Source of the DNA: Glycomyces harbinensis | GTDB lineage: Bacteria > Actinomycetota > Actinomycetes > Mycobacteriales > Micromonosporaceae | DNA: 64,000 nt | Direction: 5' to 3' | Assembly (NCBI RefSeq): GCF_900101745.1 | Contig: NZ_FNAD01000017.1 | Span: 94,158-158,157 of the forward strand | Shown here: one piece after another, positions 25,854-43,528 of the stretch | How positions within the stretch are numbered: position 1 is the first letter of the stretch | How the letters are laid out: each line of letters starts with the position of its first letter | Position numbers and translations under genes: made by a program | The notes under the pieces: model-generated | Seen by the model: only the letters and a program-made list of their open reading frames with translations | Database searches by the model: none | What the model was told of the DNA's origin: nothing

Positions 25854-27110
25854 ATGTCCGCAAAGAAAGGCGCGATCGGGCTCGGCGCGGTTGCCGTGCT
25901 CGCACTGACCGCCGGCTGCGGGATGCTCGGCATCGGAGGCGAGGAGGAGCAGTCCGATGAGGACCGCCTCGTCGAGATGCTCAACGAGAGCAGCCGCATC
26001 GACGGCGAGCTCATGGCCGCCGAGTTCCGCATCGTTCAGAATTGCCTCGAGGAGCAGGGCTTCACCGTCCACGAGCCCTGGGCCATGATGGCGTACGAGG
26101 AGCCCGAGCAGGACTCCCTCACCTCGTACTACCCCCACGAGGAGTTCCTGCTCGACGCCGAGGAGGCCGCCGAGTGGGGCTTCGGCCAGTGGTCCAACAG
26201 CCCCGACGGCATGGACGACCCCGCCTCCGAGGACTACTGGACGTCGCAGGAGGAGAAGTACGCGGAGGAGGACGACTCCTGGGAGGAGCCCGACTCCACC
26301 GAGTGGGACGCGCTCTCCCCTGAGGACCAGTACGCCTGGTACGTCGCCTACCAGGGCGAGGAGTACGCCGTGCAGTCCTACGGCAGCGCCCAGGAGTACG
26401 CCGACATGATGGCCGGCGAGGGCGAGTACGCCGAGGAGGAGATCGTCGAGGAAGAGGCCGTCGAAGGCGGTGAAGAAGGCGCGATCGACGTCGGGGACGA
26501 CGAGGAGTGGGTCGAGCCCAAGCCCGGCGGCTGCCAGCTCGAGATGATCCAGGCCCTCTACGGCGAGCCCGAGCTCATCGAGGAGACCGAGGAGTACGAC
26601 GGCGAGACCGAGACGTACACCTACTGGTCCTACCGCCCCGAGAACCCCGCCTGGGCCGACGAGACCATGTGGGAGGACATCGAGGCGAAGTACGCCGAGC
26701 AGATGACCGACTTGCAGTACGAGTTCACCGACTGCATCGCCGAGCGCGGCTACGAGGGCTGGGAGTTCACCGAGTACAACTCGCTCCCGATCTGGGAGTT
26801 CTTCGGCGCGCTCTACTACCAGAACGCCGAGGAGGAGGAGCGGGAGATGATGATCGGCGACAGCGACGCCGAGATCCCCCCGATCCCCGAGGCCGCCGGA
26901 ACCACGTATGAGGAGTGGAAGGCCTACGAGATCCAGACGGCCGTCGACTTCTCCGAGTGCGGCGAGGAGACCGGCTACGCCGACGCCTCCGAGAAGGCCT
27001 ACGAAGCGGTCCACGTCGAGGCGTACGCCGCCATCGAAGAGGACGTCTACGCCTGGCAGGAGCAGATGAACGAAGCCATCTCCAAGGCCCAGGAACTCCT
27101 GGACGCCTAA
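25854..27110 (+). CDS. Large acidic lipoprotein with repeated Cys-Glu-Gly-Tyr motifs
   Basis: Protein of 418 aa with lipoprotein signal (MSAKKGAIGLGAVAVLALTAGC). The mature chain is extremely acidic and Tyr/Trp-rich (EEY, EDS, EEPD stretches). It contains similar short motifs: QNCLEEQGFTV, TDCIAERGYEGW and FSECGEETGYAD, the pattern C-x(2)-E-x-G-(Y/F), which suggests repeated modules with paired cysteines. The SD GAGGAGATGG precedes ATG at 25854; an upstream in-frame start was rejected. It sits between rplL and rpoB with its own terminator, so it is an insertion in the usual rplJL-rpoBC order. Function unknown. Confidence 0.82.
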   Translation: MSAKKGAIGLGAVAVLALTAGCGMLGIGGEEEQSDEDRLVEMLNESSRIDGELMAAEFRIVQNCLEEQGFTVHEPWAMMAYEEPEQDSLTSYYPHEEFLLDAEEAAEWGFGQWSNSPDGMDDPASEDYWTSQEEKYAEEDDSWEEPDSTEWDALSPEDQYAWYVAYQGEEYAVQSYGSAQEYADMMAGEGEYAEEEIVEEEAVEGGEEGAIDVGDDEEWVEPKPGGCQLEMIQALYGEPELIEETEEYDGETETYTYWSYRPENPAWADETMWEDIEAKYAEQMTDLQYEFTDCIAERGYEGWEFTEYNSLPIWEFFGALYYQNAEEEEREMMIGDSDAEIPPIPEAAGTTYEEWKAYEIQTAVDFSECGEETGYADASEKAYEAVHVEAYAAIEEDVYAWQEQMNEAISKAQELLDA

Positions 27111-27138
27111 CAGAGCCACCTCTCTATCGGGGAAAAGA

Positions 27139-27173
27139 GGCCCGGGTCGCGCAGATGGGGCGCGGCCCGGGCC
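27139..27173 (+). terminator. Terminator after the acidic lipoprotein
   Basis: 14-bp stem GGCCCGGGTCGCGC with GCGCGGCCCGGGCC (one G-U pair), loop AGATGGG. Confidence 0.8.
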
Positions 27174-28075
27174 GCTCCGCGTCCGCAGCGGCCCCGCGCC
27201 GTCCTCCGGCCGCGGCCGGAGGCGTCACCTATCCGGCCGCTGGTCGTTGTACAAGCGAGGCAGCCCCGCCACCTCGCCAGAGGGACCGGGGCCGCCGAGT
27301 GAGCGAGGGCGGGGCGCCGCACTGCGGCCCGGCTCCGGCCGGCGCCGCGGGCGACGCGGCGGCGCCCCGCACCCGCTGAACCGCCCCGGCGACACGCCCG
27401 GGCCCGTGCCCGTTCCGACACTTCCGCGCCCCCGTCCAGGGCGCTGCGCGCGCCCTCGGCCGCCGCCTTCGGGCGCCCTCCGCAGCCCCGCTGTGCTGCG
27501 GTTCGCCTGCTTCCGGGCCCGCCTCCGGGCCCGGCGACCGCCCCTGTTCCGACGCCGAGTGCGAAGGGGCGCATCCGGGCGAATGAGACGCCTGACTTGA
27601 CGAAGTGTGACTTGATCCTGCAAACTAGTTCCTCAAGCGCCACTACGTGGCGCGCGCTACGTTGACGAGGCGCCGGGCCAGGTCCCGCCGCTTCGGACGC
27701 GGCGCAGGGGCCGCGACCGGCCCCGCCGAGGCACGACGGGCGCCACCCTGGCGCCTCGAGCAGTGATGACGAGGAGGAACTTCGGCAGCGGGAGAGATTG
27801 TCGTCACGACGTACCCCACCACCCCGTGGGGAAGTTGACAGTCTGCCGGAGTCTAGGCTAAGGTTCTAATTTGCGCTGCCTCCTTCACGCCTTCTTGACG
27901 CGGTGAGGGTCGTGGACGGTGGGGATTCCAGGCTTTCGACCGACGTTCAACGCCATGCTCGGCTTGCACGTCCAGTTCGGTGCCCGTTTCCGCCTGTTCT
28001 CGTCTATCCCGCATAGGTGCGGTGATGTGGCATGCGCCGGCCGTCGTAACAATCAGGTCCTCGGAAGGACGAATC
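27174..28075 (+). promoter_or_regulatory. 900-bp non-coding rpoB upstream region with two promoter candidates
   Basis: No gene is supported here; the open frames are GC-rich and lack SDs. Candidate promoter P1 is TTGACG (27597-27602), 18 bp, CAAACT (27621-27626). P2 is TTGACA (27835-27840), 18 bp, TAAGGT (27859-27864), the better match. P2 would give a leader of about 205 nt before rpoB. The first 420 bp are C/G-rich with many short palindromes but no clear function. Confidence 0.6.
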
Positions 28076-31507
<3,432 letters not shown>

Positions 31508-31515
31508 CGTCGAGT

Positions 31516-31549
31516 GAGGGCGGGTCCAGCCACGGCAAGACCCGCCCTC
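31516..31549 (+). terminator. Hairpin in the rpoB-rpoC gap
   Basis: Perfect 11-bp stem GAGGGCGGGTC/GACCCGCCCTC with a 12-nt loop, 8 nt after rpoB. No T tract. It could be a partial terminator, an RNA-processing site or an mRNA-stability element. Confidence 0.55.
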
Positions 31550-31598
31550 GCCAACGTCTCATCCAATCCTTAAGAACCACAAGGGGAAGAAGAGTTCA

Positions 31599-35483
<3,885 letters not shown>

Positions 35484-35519
35484 TCATCGAGACAGCCGAT
35501 TCCCGACGGCATGAAGAAA

Positions 35520-35559
35520 CCGGTGGGCCGGTGGCGCGAAAGCGCCACCGGCCCACCGG
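35520..35559 (+). terminator. rpoBC terminator
   Basis: Perfect 18-bp stem with GAAA tetraloop, 36 nt after the rpoC stop. Confidence 0.88.
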
Positions 35560-35651
35560 CGTTTCGGGGCCTCACCGACGTAGATGGGCCCGCAGCACTC
35601 ACGACATCTTCGAGAACCCGTGATCGGCGGCGGCGCTCGGCGCCGCCGCTT

Positions 35652-35813
35652 TCATTCTTTCGGCTCTTCGGCGACAGCGCCCCACGGAGGTTCGTCTTCG
35701 AGGCCGTCTCCGATCGTGGATTCCCAGAGCGCGGCATCCCCGGAGGCGTACCACTCCTCCATCGCCGCCTGGTACTGATCGCCGAGTTCCTCTTCGCTCA
35801 GGTGTTTTGTGAC
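35652..35813 (-). CDS. Small acidic protein with non-canonical start (53 codons)
   Basis: Minus-strand frame reading (V/M)TKHLSEEELGDQYQAAMEEW, then a Gly-Asp-rich stretch ending with TIGDGLEDEPP and a short acidic tail. Composition and helix pattern look like a real small protein of the antitoxin or adaptor type. The problem is the start: the codon where MTKHLS would begin is GTC, and no in-frame ATG/GTG/TTG lies upstream. A good promoter, TTGACC-N17-GAACAT (35851-35823), would place the transcript start 5-7 nt before or at this codon, as for leaderless genes. It may use a rare start, start at the internal ATG (36 aa), or be decayed. No partner toxin is visible. Confidence 0.5.
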   Translation of the reverse strand, partial: VTKHLSEEELGDQYQAAMEEWYASGDAALWESTIGDGLEDEPPWGAVAEEPKE

Positions 35814-35853
35814 GCGGTGATGTTCCCCCGCCGATCGGCCCGGGTCAACCCCA

Positions 35854-35859
35854 ATAGGA
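35854..35859 (+). promoter_or_regulatory. -10 box for a leaderless membrane-protein gene
   Basis: TAGGAT ends 7 nt before the GTG start at 35867, with no SD between, which fits leaderless transcription. No convincing -35 is seen. Confidence 0.55.
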
Positions 35860-35866
35860 TGGACCG

Positions 35867-36220
35867 GTGGTTCAGGTGCAGCAGGGGGTTCGGCATCCGG
35901 AGGATCCGGAGCCGGTGGAGTCGACCAAGCTCGTGGCGGCGCGGTTGCTCGCCGGCGTGGGGGTCGCCCTCTCGCCCTTCGTGGGCGGCGCCATACCGGC
36001 GCTCATCGCCCTCATGCTCGCCCGCCAGGCCGAGGCCGACATCCGCGAGTCCGAAGGCTTCCTCCTCGGCGCCTCGCGACTCCCCTCGATCCGCCGGACC
36101 GCTTGGGCCGCTTTGGCAATCGCCGGCGCCGTCGTCATCGCGGGGCTCCTGGTCTGGGTCGTCGGGATCGCCCGCGCCGCCGGTGATCCGTCATACGGCG
36201 GCGACGTCGCCGTTTCATAA
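35867..36220 (+). CDS. Small two-helix membrane protein, unknown function
   Basis: Protein of 117 aa. A short polar N-terminus (VQVQQGVRHPEDPEPVESTK) precedes a hydrophobic segment (about 30-50: LLAGVGVALSPFVGGAIPALIALMLA). A charged stretch (RQAEADIRESEGFLLG) and a second helix (about 78-104) follow. The layout is like the small DUF4190-type membrane proteins common in actinobacteria. GTG at 35867 was chosen because of the leaderless promoter. It lies between rpoC and the str operon with no functional link visible. Confidence 0.72.
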   Translation: MVQVQQGVRHPEDPEPVESTKLVAARLLAGVGVALSPFVGGAIPALIALMLARQAEADIRESEGFLLGASRLPSIRRTAWAALAIAGAVVIAGLLVWVVGIARAAGDPSYGGDVAVS

Positions 36221-36401
36221 CCGACGATCCAGGGAACTGCTGGTGAACAGGGACTCCTCCCGGCCTCCCCGCGCGGGAGCGTCCCATATCGCGAGCTAAT
36301 ATAGGCCACGGTGTGTCTACCGCACCGAATGAACAGGTCGGCGCCCCTCGCCTCGTACTCCGTGACACTGAACACGGATGCCTTGCGGGACGAAAACGGC
36401 T
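36221..36401. other. Intergenic, no gene seen
   Basis: No gene, tRNA or strong structure was found between the small membrane protein and the str promoter. Confidence 0.5.
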
Positions 36402-36430
36402 TTGACCCTGTTCGTTAGGCTAGGTAGGCT
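36402..36430 (+). promoter_or_regulatory. Main promoter of the str operon
   Basis: TTGACC (36402-36407), a 17-bp spacer and TAGGCT (36425-36430). It is the best-matching promoter in the region, about 410 nt upstream of rpsL. Confidence 0.8.
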
Positions 36431-36436
36431 TCTCCC

Positions 36437-36844
36437 TTGCGCCTGGACACCGCTTTGAGCGGCATGGTGGCCCTGTCAACTCCGGCAGCTCGGTCCCCGT
36501 GAGAGCCAGGCCAGGTTGCGTGCCTGCAAGGCAGCGGAACTCCGGTTCCGTCGGCCGGCGTCACCGGCACGCATCCCTCGCACTGGGGGCTTCGTGAACA
36601 TCGGCTCTGATAGCCGGTCCCGAGGGATTCGTTCACGAACGCGTCTGAACCTGCTCGACGGCGGACCTCGTCTGCCGCCTTGGCCGGTATGGGTCCGGAG
36701 AGACGCGACACGCCCGAACGCGGGGGACGGGATCTCAAGCTCCTGAGCTGGGCCGTTGTACGGCCCGATTCACGAGTGCGGGTGAACAGGTGACGCCGAC
36801 AGTCAGGAATACGCAACCGTCGAGAGTTGAGGGGGGTCGGCTTA
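36437..36844 (+). promoter_or_regulatory. Long structured leader of rpsL
   Basis: About 400 nt of transcribed leader with no gene. Hairpins include GGCGGAC/GTCTGCC near 36659-36675 and GGGCCGT-TGT-ACGGCCC near 36750-36768. Longer complementary segments such as TTCACGAA repeats occur around 36590-36640. Its size suggests RNA-level control of the str operon; no known riboswitch class was recognised. Confidence 0.5.
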
Positions 36845-37216
36845 GTGCCAACCATCCAGCAGCTGGTCCGCAAAGGCCGCAAGGCCAAGACCAGCAAGAA
36901 CAAGACGCCCGCGCTGAAGGGCAGCCCGCAGGCGCGCGGCGTGTGCACCCGTGTGTACACGACCACGCCCAAGAAGCCGAACTCGGCCATGCGCAAGGTC
37001 GCCCGCGTGCGGCTCATGAACGGCACCGAGGTCACCGCCTACATCCCCGGTGTGGGCCACAACCTGCAGGAGCACTCCATCGTGCTCGTGCGCGGCGGTC
37101 GTGTCCGCGACCTGCCCGGTGTCCGCTACAAGATCATCCGCGGCGCGCTCGACACCCAGGGTGTCCGCGACCGCAAGCAGGCCCGCAGCCGCTACGGCGC
37201 GAAGAAGGAGAAGTAA
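36845..37216 (+). CDS. rpsL: 30S ribosomal protein S12
   Basis: 123 aa, standard length. S12 sits at the decoding centre. GTG at 36845 ([11 protein letters not shown]) follows a G-rich SD (AGGGGGG); the longer in-frame TTG start is non-homologous. Residue 43 is the usual Lys ([13 protein letters not shown]). Residue 88 is Arg ([13 protein letters not shown]), where most bacteria have Lys. K88R is a known streptomycin-resistance substitution in Mycobacterium tuberculosis. First gene of rpsL-rpsG-fusA-tuf. Confidence 0.98.
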   Translation: MPTIQQLVRKGRKAKTSKNKTPALKGSPQARGVCTRVYTTTPKKPNSAMRKVARVRLMNGTEVTAYIPGVGHNLQEHSIVLVRGGRVRDLPGVRYKIIRGALDTQGVRDRKQARSRYGAKKEK

Positions 37217-37219
37217 GCC

Positions 37220-37690
37220 ATGCCGCGTAAAGGTCCCGCGCCGCGCCGGCCGCTTACCGCCGACCCGGTCTACAACTCGGTGCTCGTCACCCAGCTGATC
37301 AACAAGGTGCTCAAGGACGGCAAGCGCCGCCTCGCCGAGCGCATCGTCTACGAAGCGCTCGAGAACTGCCGCAAGAAGGCCGACTCGGACCCCGTGGTCA
37401 TCCTCAAGCGCGCGCTCGACAACGTCAAGCCGACCCTCGAGGTCCGCTCCCGCCGCGTCGGCGGCGCGACCTACCAGGTCCCGGTCGACGTCCGCCCGCA
37501 GCGCGCCACCACCCTCGGTCTCCGCTGGCTCGTCGGCTACTCCCGTGACCGCCGCGAGAAGAGCATGGTCGAGCGTCTGACGAACGAGATCCTCGACGCT
37601 TCGAACGGCCTCGGCGCCGCGGTCAAGAAGCGTGAGGACACGCACAAGATGGCCGATTCCAACAAGGCATTCGCGCACTACCGCTGGTAG
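37220..37690 (+). CDS. rpsG: 30S ribosomal protein S7
   Basis: 156 aa, normal for the family. It organises the 3' domain of 16S rRNA, and in E. coli it is the repressor of this operon. Motifs: [72 protein letters not shown]. It starts 3 nt after rpsL, so it is translationally coupled. Confidence 0.98.
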   Translation: MPRKGPAPRRPLTADPVYNSVLVTQLINKVLKDGKRRLAERIVYEALENCRKKADSDPVVILKRALDNVKPTLEVRSRRVGGATYQVPVDVRPQRATTLGLRWLVGYSRDRREKSMVERLTNEILDASNGLGAAVKKREDTHKMADSNKAFAHYRW

Positions 37691-37711
37691 TCGCAGAGAG
37701 ACTGAGAGATC

Positions 37712-39817
37712 GTGGCTAACAAAGCTAACGCGGCGCTCGCCAAGCTCCGCAACATCGGCATCATGGCCCACATCGACGCCGGCAAGACCACCACCACCGA
37801 GCGCATCCTGTACTACACGGGCGTGTCGCACAAGATCGGTGAGGTCCACGACGGCGCCGCCACGATGGACTGGATGGAGCAGGAGCAGGAGCGTGGTATC
37901 ACCATCACCTCCGCCGCTACCAAGTGCGAGTGGGACGACCACATCATCCAGATCATCGACACGCCCGGCCACGTCGACTTCACCGTCGAGGTGGAGCGTT
38001 CCCTGCGCGTCCTCGACTCCGCCATCGCCGTCTACGACGGTGTCGCGGGCGTGGAGCCGCAGACCGAGAACGTGTGGCGCCAGGCGAACAAGTACGACGT
38101 TCCGCGCATGTGCTTCGTCAACAAGCTCGACCGCACCGGTGCGAACTTCTTCCGCTGCGTCGAGATGATGCAGGACCGGCTCAACTCCAACACCGCGGTG
38201 ATCCAGCTCCCGATCGGGAACGAGGCCGACTTCATCGGCGTCGTCGACCTGGTCGAGATGCACGCCAAGGTGTGGCGCGGCGAGACCGGCCTCGGCGAGG
38301 AGTACACGGTCGAGGAGATTCCCGCGGACCTGGCCGACCAGGCCGCGGAGTACCGCGAGAAGCTCCTGGAAACCCTTTCGGACGTCGACGACGAGTTCGC
38401 CGAGCGCTTCCTGGAGGGCGAGGAGATCTCGTCCGCCGATGTGAAGGCCGCGATCCGCAAGGCCACGATCGCCAACCAGATCAACCCGGTCCTCTGCGGC
38501 ACCGCGTTCAAGAACAAGGGCGTTCAGCCCCTGCTCGACGCGGTCGTGGACTACCTGCCGAGCCCGCTCGACGTGCCGGCGATCGAGGGGACCCTCACCG
38601 ACAACGAGACCCCCGCCCAGCGTCACGCGGACGTCGAGGAGCCCTTCGCCGGTCTGGCCTTCAAGATCCAGACCGACAAGCACCTCGGCCGTCTCACCTA
38701 CGTCCGGATCTACTCCGGCACGGTCTCCACCGGCACCCAGGTCGTCAACTCGACCAAGGGCCGCAAGGAGCGCGTCGGCAAGATCTACCAGATGCACGCG
38801 AACAAGCGCGAAGAGCGCTCGGACGCGCAGGCCGGCGACATCATCGCGGTGCAGGGCCTCAAGGCCACCACCACCGGTGACACGCTGAGCGACTCCGGTC
38901 AGCAGGTCATCCTCGAATCGATGATCTTCCCCGAGCCGGTCATCGACGTGGCCATCGAGCCGAAGTCGAAGGCCGACCAGGACAAGCTGGCCACCGCCAT
39001 CCAGCGCCTCGCCGAAGAGGACCCGACCTTCCGGGTCAAGACCGACGAGGACTCCGGCCAGACGATCATCTCGGGCATGGGCGAGCTGCACCTCGACATC
39101 CTGGTCGACCGCATGAAGCGGGAGTTCAACGTCGAGGCCAACATCGGCAAGCCGCAGGTGGCCTACCGCGAGACGGTCACCCGGCGGATCGAGAAGGTCG
39201 AGTACCTGCACAAGAAGCAGACCGGCGGTTCCGGTCAGTTCGCGCGCGTGCTCGTCAACCTCGAGCCGCTGGAGATGAAGACGAACGAGGACCCGATCTT
39301 CGCGTTCGACGACAAGATCACCGGCGGCCGCATCCCGCGCGAGTACATCCCGTCGGTCAAGGCCGGCGCGGAGAGCGCGCTCGAGGACGGCGTCCTCGCG
39401 GGGTTCCCGCTGGTGGGCGTCAAGATGGAACTGATCGACGGTCAGTACCACGAGGTCGACTCCTCGGAGATGGCCTTCAAGATCGCCGGCCGCATGGCGC
39501 TCAAGGAAGCCGCCAAGCGCGCCCGCCCCGTGATCCTCGAGCCGATGATGTCCGTGGAGGTCATCTGCCCCGAGGACAACATGGGCGACGTGATCGGCGA
39601 CATCAACTCCCGTCGTGGCATGGTCCAGGAGATGGGTGAACGGGGCAACGACCGCACGGTCAAGGCCGTCGTGCCGCTGTCCGAGATGTTCGGCTACGTC
39701 GGCGACCTCAGGTCGAAGACCGCCGGACGCGCGAACTACTCGATGCAGTTCGACACCTACGCCGAAGTCCCGGCGAACGTCGCCAAGGAGATCATCGCCA
39801 AGGCGACAGGCGAGTAA
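37712..39817 (+). CDS. fusA: Elongation factor G
   Basis: Translocation GTPase of 701 aa. The G domain has [22 protein letters not shown] (P loop), [10 protein letters not shown] (switch I), DTPGHVDF and NKLDRTGAN. Domains II-V are complete, with [21 protein letters not shown] at 37712 has only a weak purine-rich SD. It follows rpsG by 21 nt. A hairpin after its stop separates it from tuf. Confidence 0.98.
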   Translation: MANKANAALAKLRNIGIMAHIDAGKTTTTERILYYTGVSHKIGEVHDGAATMDWMEQEQERGITITSAATKCEWDDHIIQIIDTPGHVDFTVEVERSLRVLDSAIAVYDGVAGVEPQTENVWRQANKYDVPRMCFVNKLDRTGANFFRCVEMMQDRLNSNTAVIQLPIGNEADFIGVVDLVEMHAKVWRGETGLGEEYTVEEIPADLADQAAEYREKLLETLSDVDDEFAERFLEGEEISSADVKAAIRKATIANQINPVLCGTAFKNKGVQPLLDAVVDYLPSPLDVPAIEGTLTDNETPAQRHADVEEPFAGLAFKIQTDKHLGRLTYVRIYSGTVSTGTQVVNSTKGRKERVGKIYQMHANKREERSDAQAGDIIAVQGLKATTTGDTLSDSGQQVILESMIFPEPVIDVAIEPKSKADQDKLATAIQRLAEEDPTFRVKTDEDSGQTIISGMGELHLDILVDRMKREFNVEANIGKPQVAYRETVTRRIEKVEYLHKKQTGGSGQFARVLVNLEPLEMKTNEDPIFAFDDKITGGRIPREYIPSVKAGAESALEDGVLAGFPLVGVKMELIDGQYHEVDSSEMAFKIAGRMALKEAAKRARPVILEPMMSVEVICPEDNMGDVIGDINSRRGMVQEMGERGNDRTVKAVVPLSEMFGYVGDLRSKTAGRANYSMQFDTYAEVPANVAKEIIAKATGE

Positions 39818-39824
39818 GCGTTTC

Positions 39825-39846
39825 GGGCGCCCAAGCCTGGGTGCCC
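39825..39846 (+). terminator. Hairpin between fusA and tuf
   Basis: 9-bp stem GGGCGCCCA/TGGGTGCCC with loop AGCC and one G-U pair, 7 nt after fusA. Probably a partial terminator; tuf may also have its own promoter in the following 100 nt. Confidence 0.6.
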
Positions 39847-39945
39847 GGCGCTGACCACCTGTTGCCAGCAGAGGCGCTGAGTTCCAACGCGACGCAATAG
39901 GTCAGATAAGTCAAACCAGATTTAACCAGTCCACAGGAGGACGAA

Positions 39946-41139
<1,194 letters not shown>

Positions 41140-41147
41140 GACCGCAC

Positions 41148-41212
41148 ACCGGGGTGGCCCGCCGGAGCGAACCTGCGAGCTTCGCAGTTCGCGCAGCGTG
41201 GGCCACCCCGGT
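41148..41212 (+). terminator. Two-tier terminator after tuf
   Basis: The outer arms ACCGGGGTGGCCC (41148-41160) and GGGCCACCCCGGT (41200-41212) form a perfect 13-bp stem. They enclose a second hairpin (41167-41178 with 41182-41192, loop GCT, one bulged C). The fold would be a long extended stem ending the str operon. Confidence 0.82.
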
Positions 41213-41590
41213 CTACTCGCGTCTCACGCCTGTCGCACCGTGACCGGCGATCCCCGCCCCAGGGCGGGGGAGACGCGGTGAGAAGCGCATACGCGTAACC
41301 TGTCCCACTGTTCCCCGACCCCAGCTTGCTGGGTCCACCGGGTACCAGGCATAATATTCAGGTTGCGTACGCTCCGGCGCGCCTTCATGGCATGCGCCGG
41401 TGCTCACGCCCGGCCCGCGGGCCCGAGTAGGCACTCGATTGTGCTGAGAGGGACCGTTTCATGGCGGGCAGGCGGGCGAGCCAAAGAGACCAAGGGGAAG
41501 GCACAACTGTGCCCAAGCCAGTCTCGAACTCGCGACACGCCCGACCGCGTGGAGCGGTCTGAACAGCCAATTTACGTTAGGTTAGGAATC
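41213..41590 (+). promoter_or_regulatory. S10 operon promoter and leader
   Basis: No gene is supported. The best promoter is TTGCTG (41326-41331), 18 bp, CATAAT (41350-41355), giving a leader of about 230 nt before rpsJ. A second AT-rich stretch just before the start (TTTACGTTAGGTTAGG) could hold another -10. No known L4-type leader was recognised. Confidence 0.55.
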
Positions 41591-41899
41591 ATGGCGGGAC
41601 AAAAGATCCGCATCAGGCTGAAGGCCTACGACCACGAGGTCGTGGACTCCTCGGCCCGCAAGATCGTGGAGACGGTCACTCGTACCGGTGCTGCCATCTC
41701 CGGCCCGGTGCCGTTGCCGACCGAGATCAACCGCTTCTGCGTCATCCGGTCGCCGCACAAGTACAAGGACTCGCGCGAGCACTTCGAGATGCGCACGCAC
41801 AAGCGCCTCATCGACATCCTCGACCCGACCCCGAAGACGGTCGACTCGTTGATGCGCCTTGACCTCCCGGCCGGTGTCGACATCGAGATCAAGCTGTAG
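41591..41899 (+). CDS. rpsJ: 30S ribosomal protein S10 (NusE)
   Basis: 102 aa, standard. It is part of the 30S head and binds NusB in antitermination. Motifs: [63 protein letters not shown] at 41591 with a short AGGAAT SD. First gene of the 17-gene run to rplR. Confidence 0.98.
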   Translation: MAGQKIRIRLKAYDHEVVDSSARKIVETVTRTGAAISGPVPLPTEINRFCVIRSPHKYKDSREHFEMRTHKRLIDILDPTPKTVDSLMRLDLPAGVDIEIKL

Positions 41900-41906
41900 G
41901 GGACCA

Positions 41907-42554
41907 ATGGACAGGCAGATCAAGGGAATCCTGGGCACCAAGCTCGGCATGACCCAGGTTTGGGACCAGAACGGCCGCGCCGTTCCCGTCACTGTGGTGC
42001 AGGCCGGCCCGAACGTGGTCACCCAGGTCCGCAAGCCCGACGTCGACGGCTACTCGGCCGTCCAACTGGGCTTCGGCGACATCAAACTCAAGAACGTCAC
42101 CAAGCCGATCCAGGGCCACTTCGAGAAGGCCGGCGTCGCCCCGCGTCGCCACCTTGTCGAGCTGCGCACCGCGGACGCCGCCGACTACGACCTCGGCCAG
42201 ACCGTCGAAGCCACCATCTTCGAATCCGGTCAGCTCGTGGACGTCACCGGCACCACCAAGGGCAAGGGCTTCGCCGGTGTGATGAAGCGCCACGGCTTCG
42301 GCGGTCTCCCCGCCAGCCACGGCGCGCACAAGGTCCACCGCGCCCCCGGGTCCATCGGCGGCTGCGCCACGCCCGGTCGCGTGTTCAAGGGCATGCGCAT
42401 GGCCGGCCGCATGGGGCACAACCGCCACACGACGCAGAACCTGCGCATCCAGGCGGTCGACGCCGAGCGCGGGCTGCTGCTCATCGTGGGGGCCATCCCC
42501 GGCCCGAAGAACGGCCTGGTGCTCATCCGCACGGCAGTAAAGCAGGTGGCCTGA
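41907..42554 (+). CDS. rplC: 50S ribosomal protein L3
   Basis: 215 aa. L3 reaches into the peptidyl-transferase centre. Motifs: [30 protein letters not shown] and the central loop [21 protein letters not shown], then GRMAGRMG near [11 protein letters not shown] at 41907 follows an AGGGGACC SD, 7 nt after rpsJ. Confidence 0.98.
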   Translation: MDRQIKGILGTKLGMTQVWDQNGRAVPVTVVQAGPNVVTQVRKPDVDGYSAVQLGFGDIKLKNVTKPIQGHFEKAGVAPRRHLVELRTADAADYDLGQTVEATIFESGQLVDVTGTTKGKGFAGVMKRHGFGGLPASHGAHKVHRAPGSIGGCATPGRVFKGMRMAGRMGHNRHTTQNLRIQAVDAERGLLLIVGAIPGPKNGLVLIRTAVKQVA

Positions 42555-42556
42555 TT

Positions 42557-43207
42557 ATGAGCCTTGAAGTGAACGTGAAGAACGCCTCTGGTGAGGAGAC
42601 CGGGAAGACCATCGCGCTTCCGGCGTCGATCTTCGACGTCGAGCCGAACATCCCGCTCATGCACCAGGTCGTCACGGCGCAGCTGGCCGCCGCCCGCTCG
42701 GGTTCGGCCAAGACCAAGACCCGCGGCGAAGTCCGCGGCGGCGGCAAGAAGCCGTACCGCCAGAAGGGCACCGGCCGCGCCCGCCAGGGCTCGATCCGCG
42801 CCCCGCAGTTCAACGGCGGCGGCGTCGTCCACGGCCCGCAGCCGCGCTCTTTCGCCGAGCGGACCCCCAAGAAGATGAAGGCGGCCGCTCTCGCGGGCGC
42901 CCTCACCGACCGGGCCCGCGGCGAGAACGTGCACGTCATCGACGCCTTCATCGAGGGCGACGCGCCCAAGACGAAGACCGCGCAGGCCGCTCTGGCCGCG
43001 ATCACCGAGGCCTCCAAGGTCCTGGTGGTCCTCACGCGCGACGAGCAGACCGCGGCCCTGAGCCTGCGGAACCTGCCCGAGGTGCACCTGCTCCAGTGGG
43101 GTCAGGTCAACACCTACGACGTGCTCAACAACGAGGACATCGTGTTCAGCGAGGCCGCCATCGAGGCGTTCATCGCTGACCGGACTGAGCAGGAGGTCGC
43201 GGCGTGA
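42557..43207 (+). CDS. rplD: 50S ribosomal protein L4
   Basis: 216 aa. It lines the exit tunnel and, in E. coli, regulates the S10 operon. Motifs: [34 protein letters not shown] in the extended loop, then [13 protein letters not shown] at 42557 lies 2 nt after rplC. Its TGA stop overlaps the GTG of rplW. Confidence 0.98.
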   Translation: MSLEVNVKNASGEETGKTIALPASIFDVEPNIPLMHQVVTAQLAAARSGSAKTKTRGEVRGGGKKPYRQKGTGRARQGSIRAPQFNGGGVVHGPQPRSFAERTPKKMKAAALAGALTDRARGENVHVIDAFIEGDAPKTKTAQAALAAITEASKVLVVLTRDEQTAALSLRNLPEVHLLQWGQVNTYDVLNNEDIVFSEAAIEAFIADRTEQEVAA

Positions 43208-43518
43208 GCGAAGTGACCGTCGCCGACCCGCGCGACATCATCATCAAGCCGGTCATCTCGGAGAAGACCTACACCCTCCTCGGCGAGGGCAAGTACACCT
43301 TCGAGGTCGACCCGCGCGCCAACAAGAGCCACATCAAGATCGCCGTCAAGGAGATCTTCGGTGTGGACGTCAAGAGCGTCAACACCCTGAACCGGGACGG
43401 CAAGCGCAAGCGCACCCGCACCGGCTGGGGACAGCGCAAGAGTGTCAAGCACGCGATCGTCACCGTGGAAGGCGACCCCGGTCGCCTGGGTGAGATCTTC
43501 GGCGGACAGATCTCGTAG
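43204..43518 (+). CDS. rplW: 50S ribosomal protein L23
   Basis: 104 aa. It lies at the tunnel exit and docks trigger factor and SRP. Motifs: [49 protein letters not shown] start overlapping rplD by 4 nt. Confidence 0.97.
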   Translation: MSEVTVADPRDIIIKPVISEKTYTLLGEGKYTFEVDPRANKSHIKIAVKEIFGVDVKSVNTLNRDGKRKRTRTGWGQRKSVKHAIVTVEGDPGRLGEIFGGQIS

Positions 43519-43528
43519 GAGCTAGAGA

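Noticed and set aside
27107..27643. Open frames of 114-178 codons in the rpoB upstream region
   Set aside because: No SD, no recognisable domain, Arg/Pro-rich composition typical of shadow frames; the region reads as promoter DNA.
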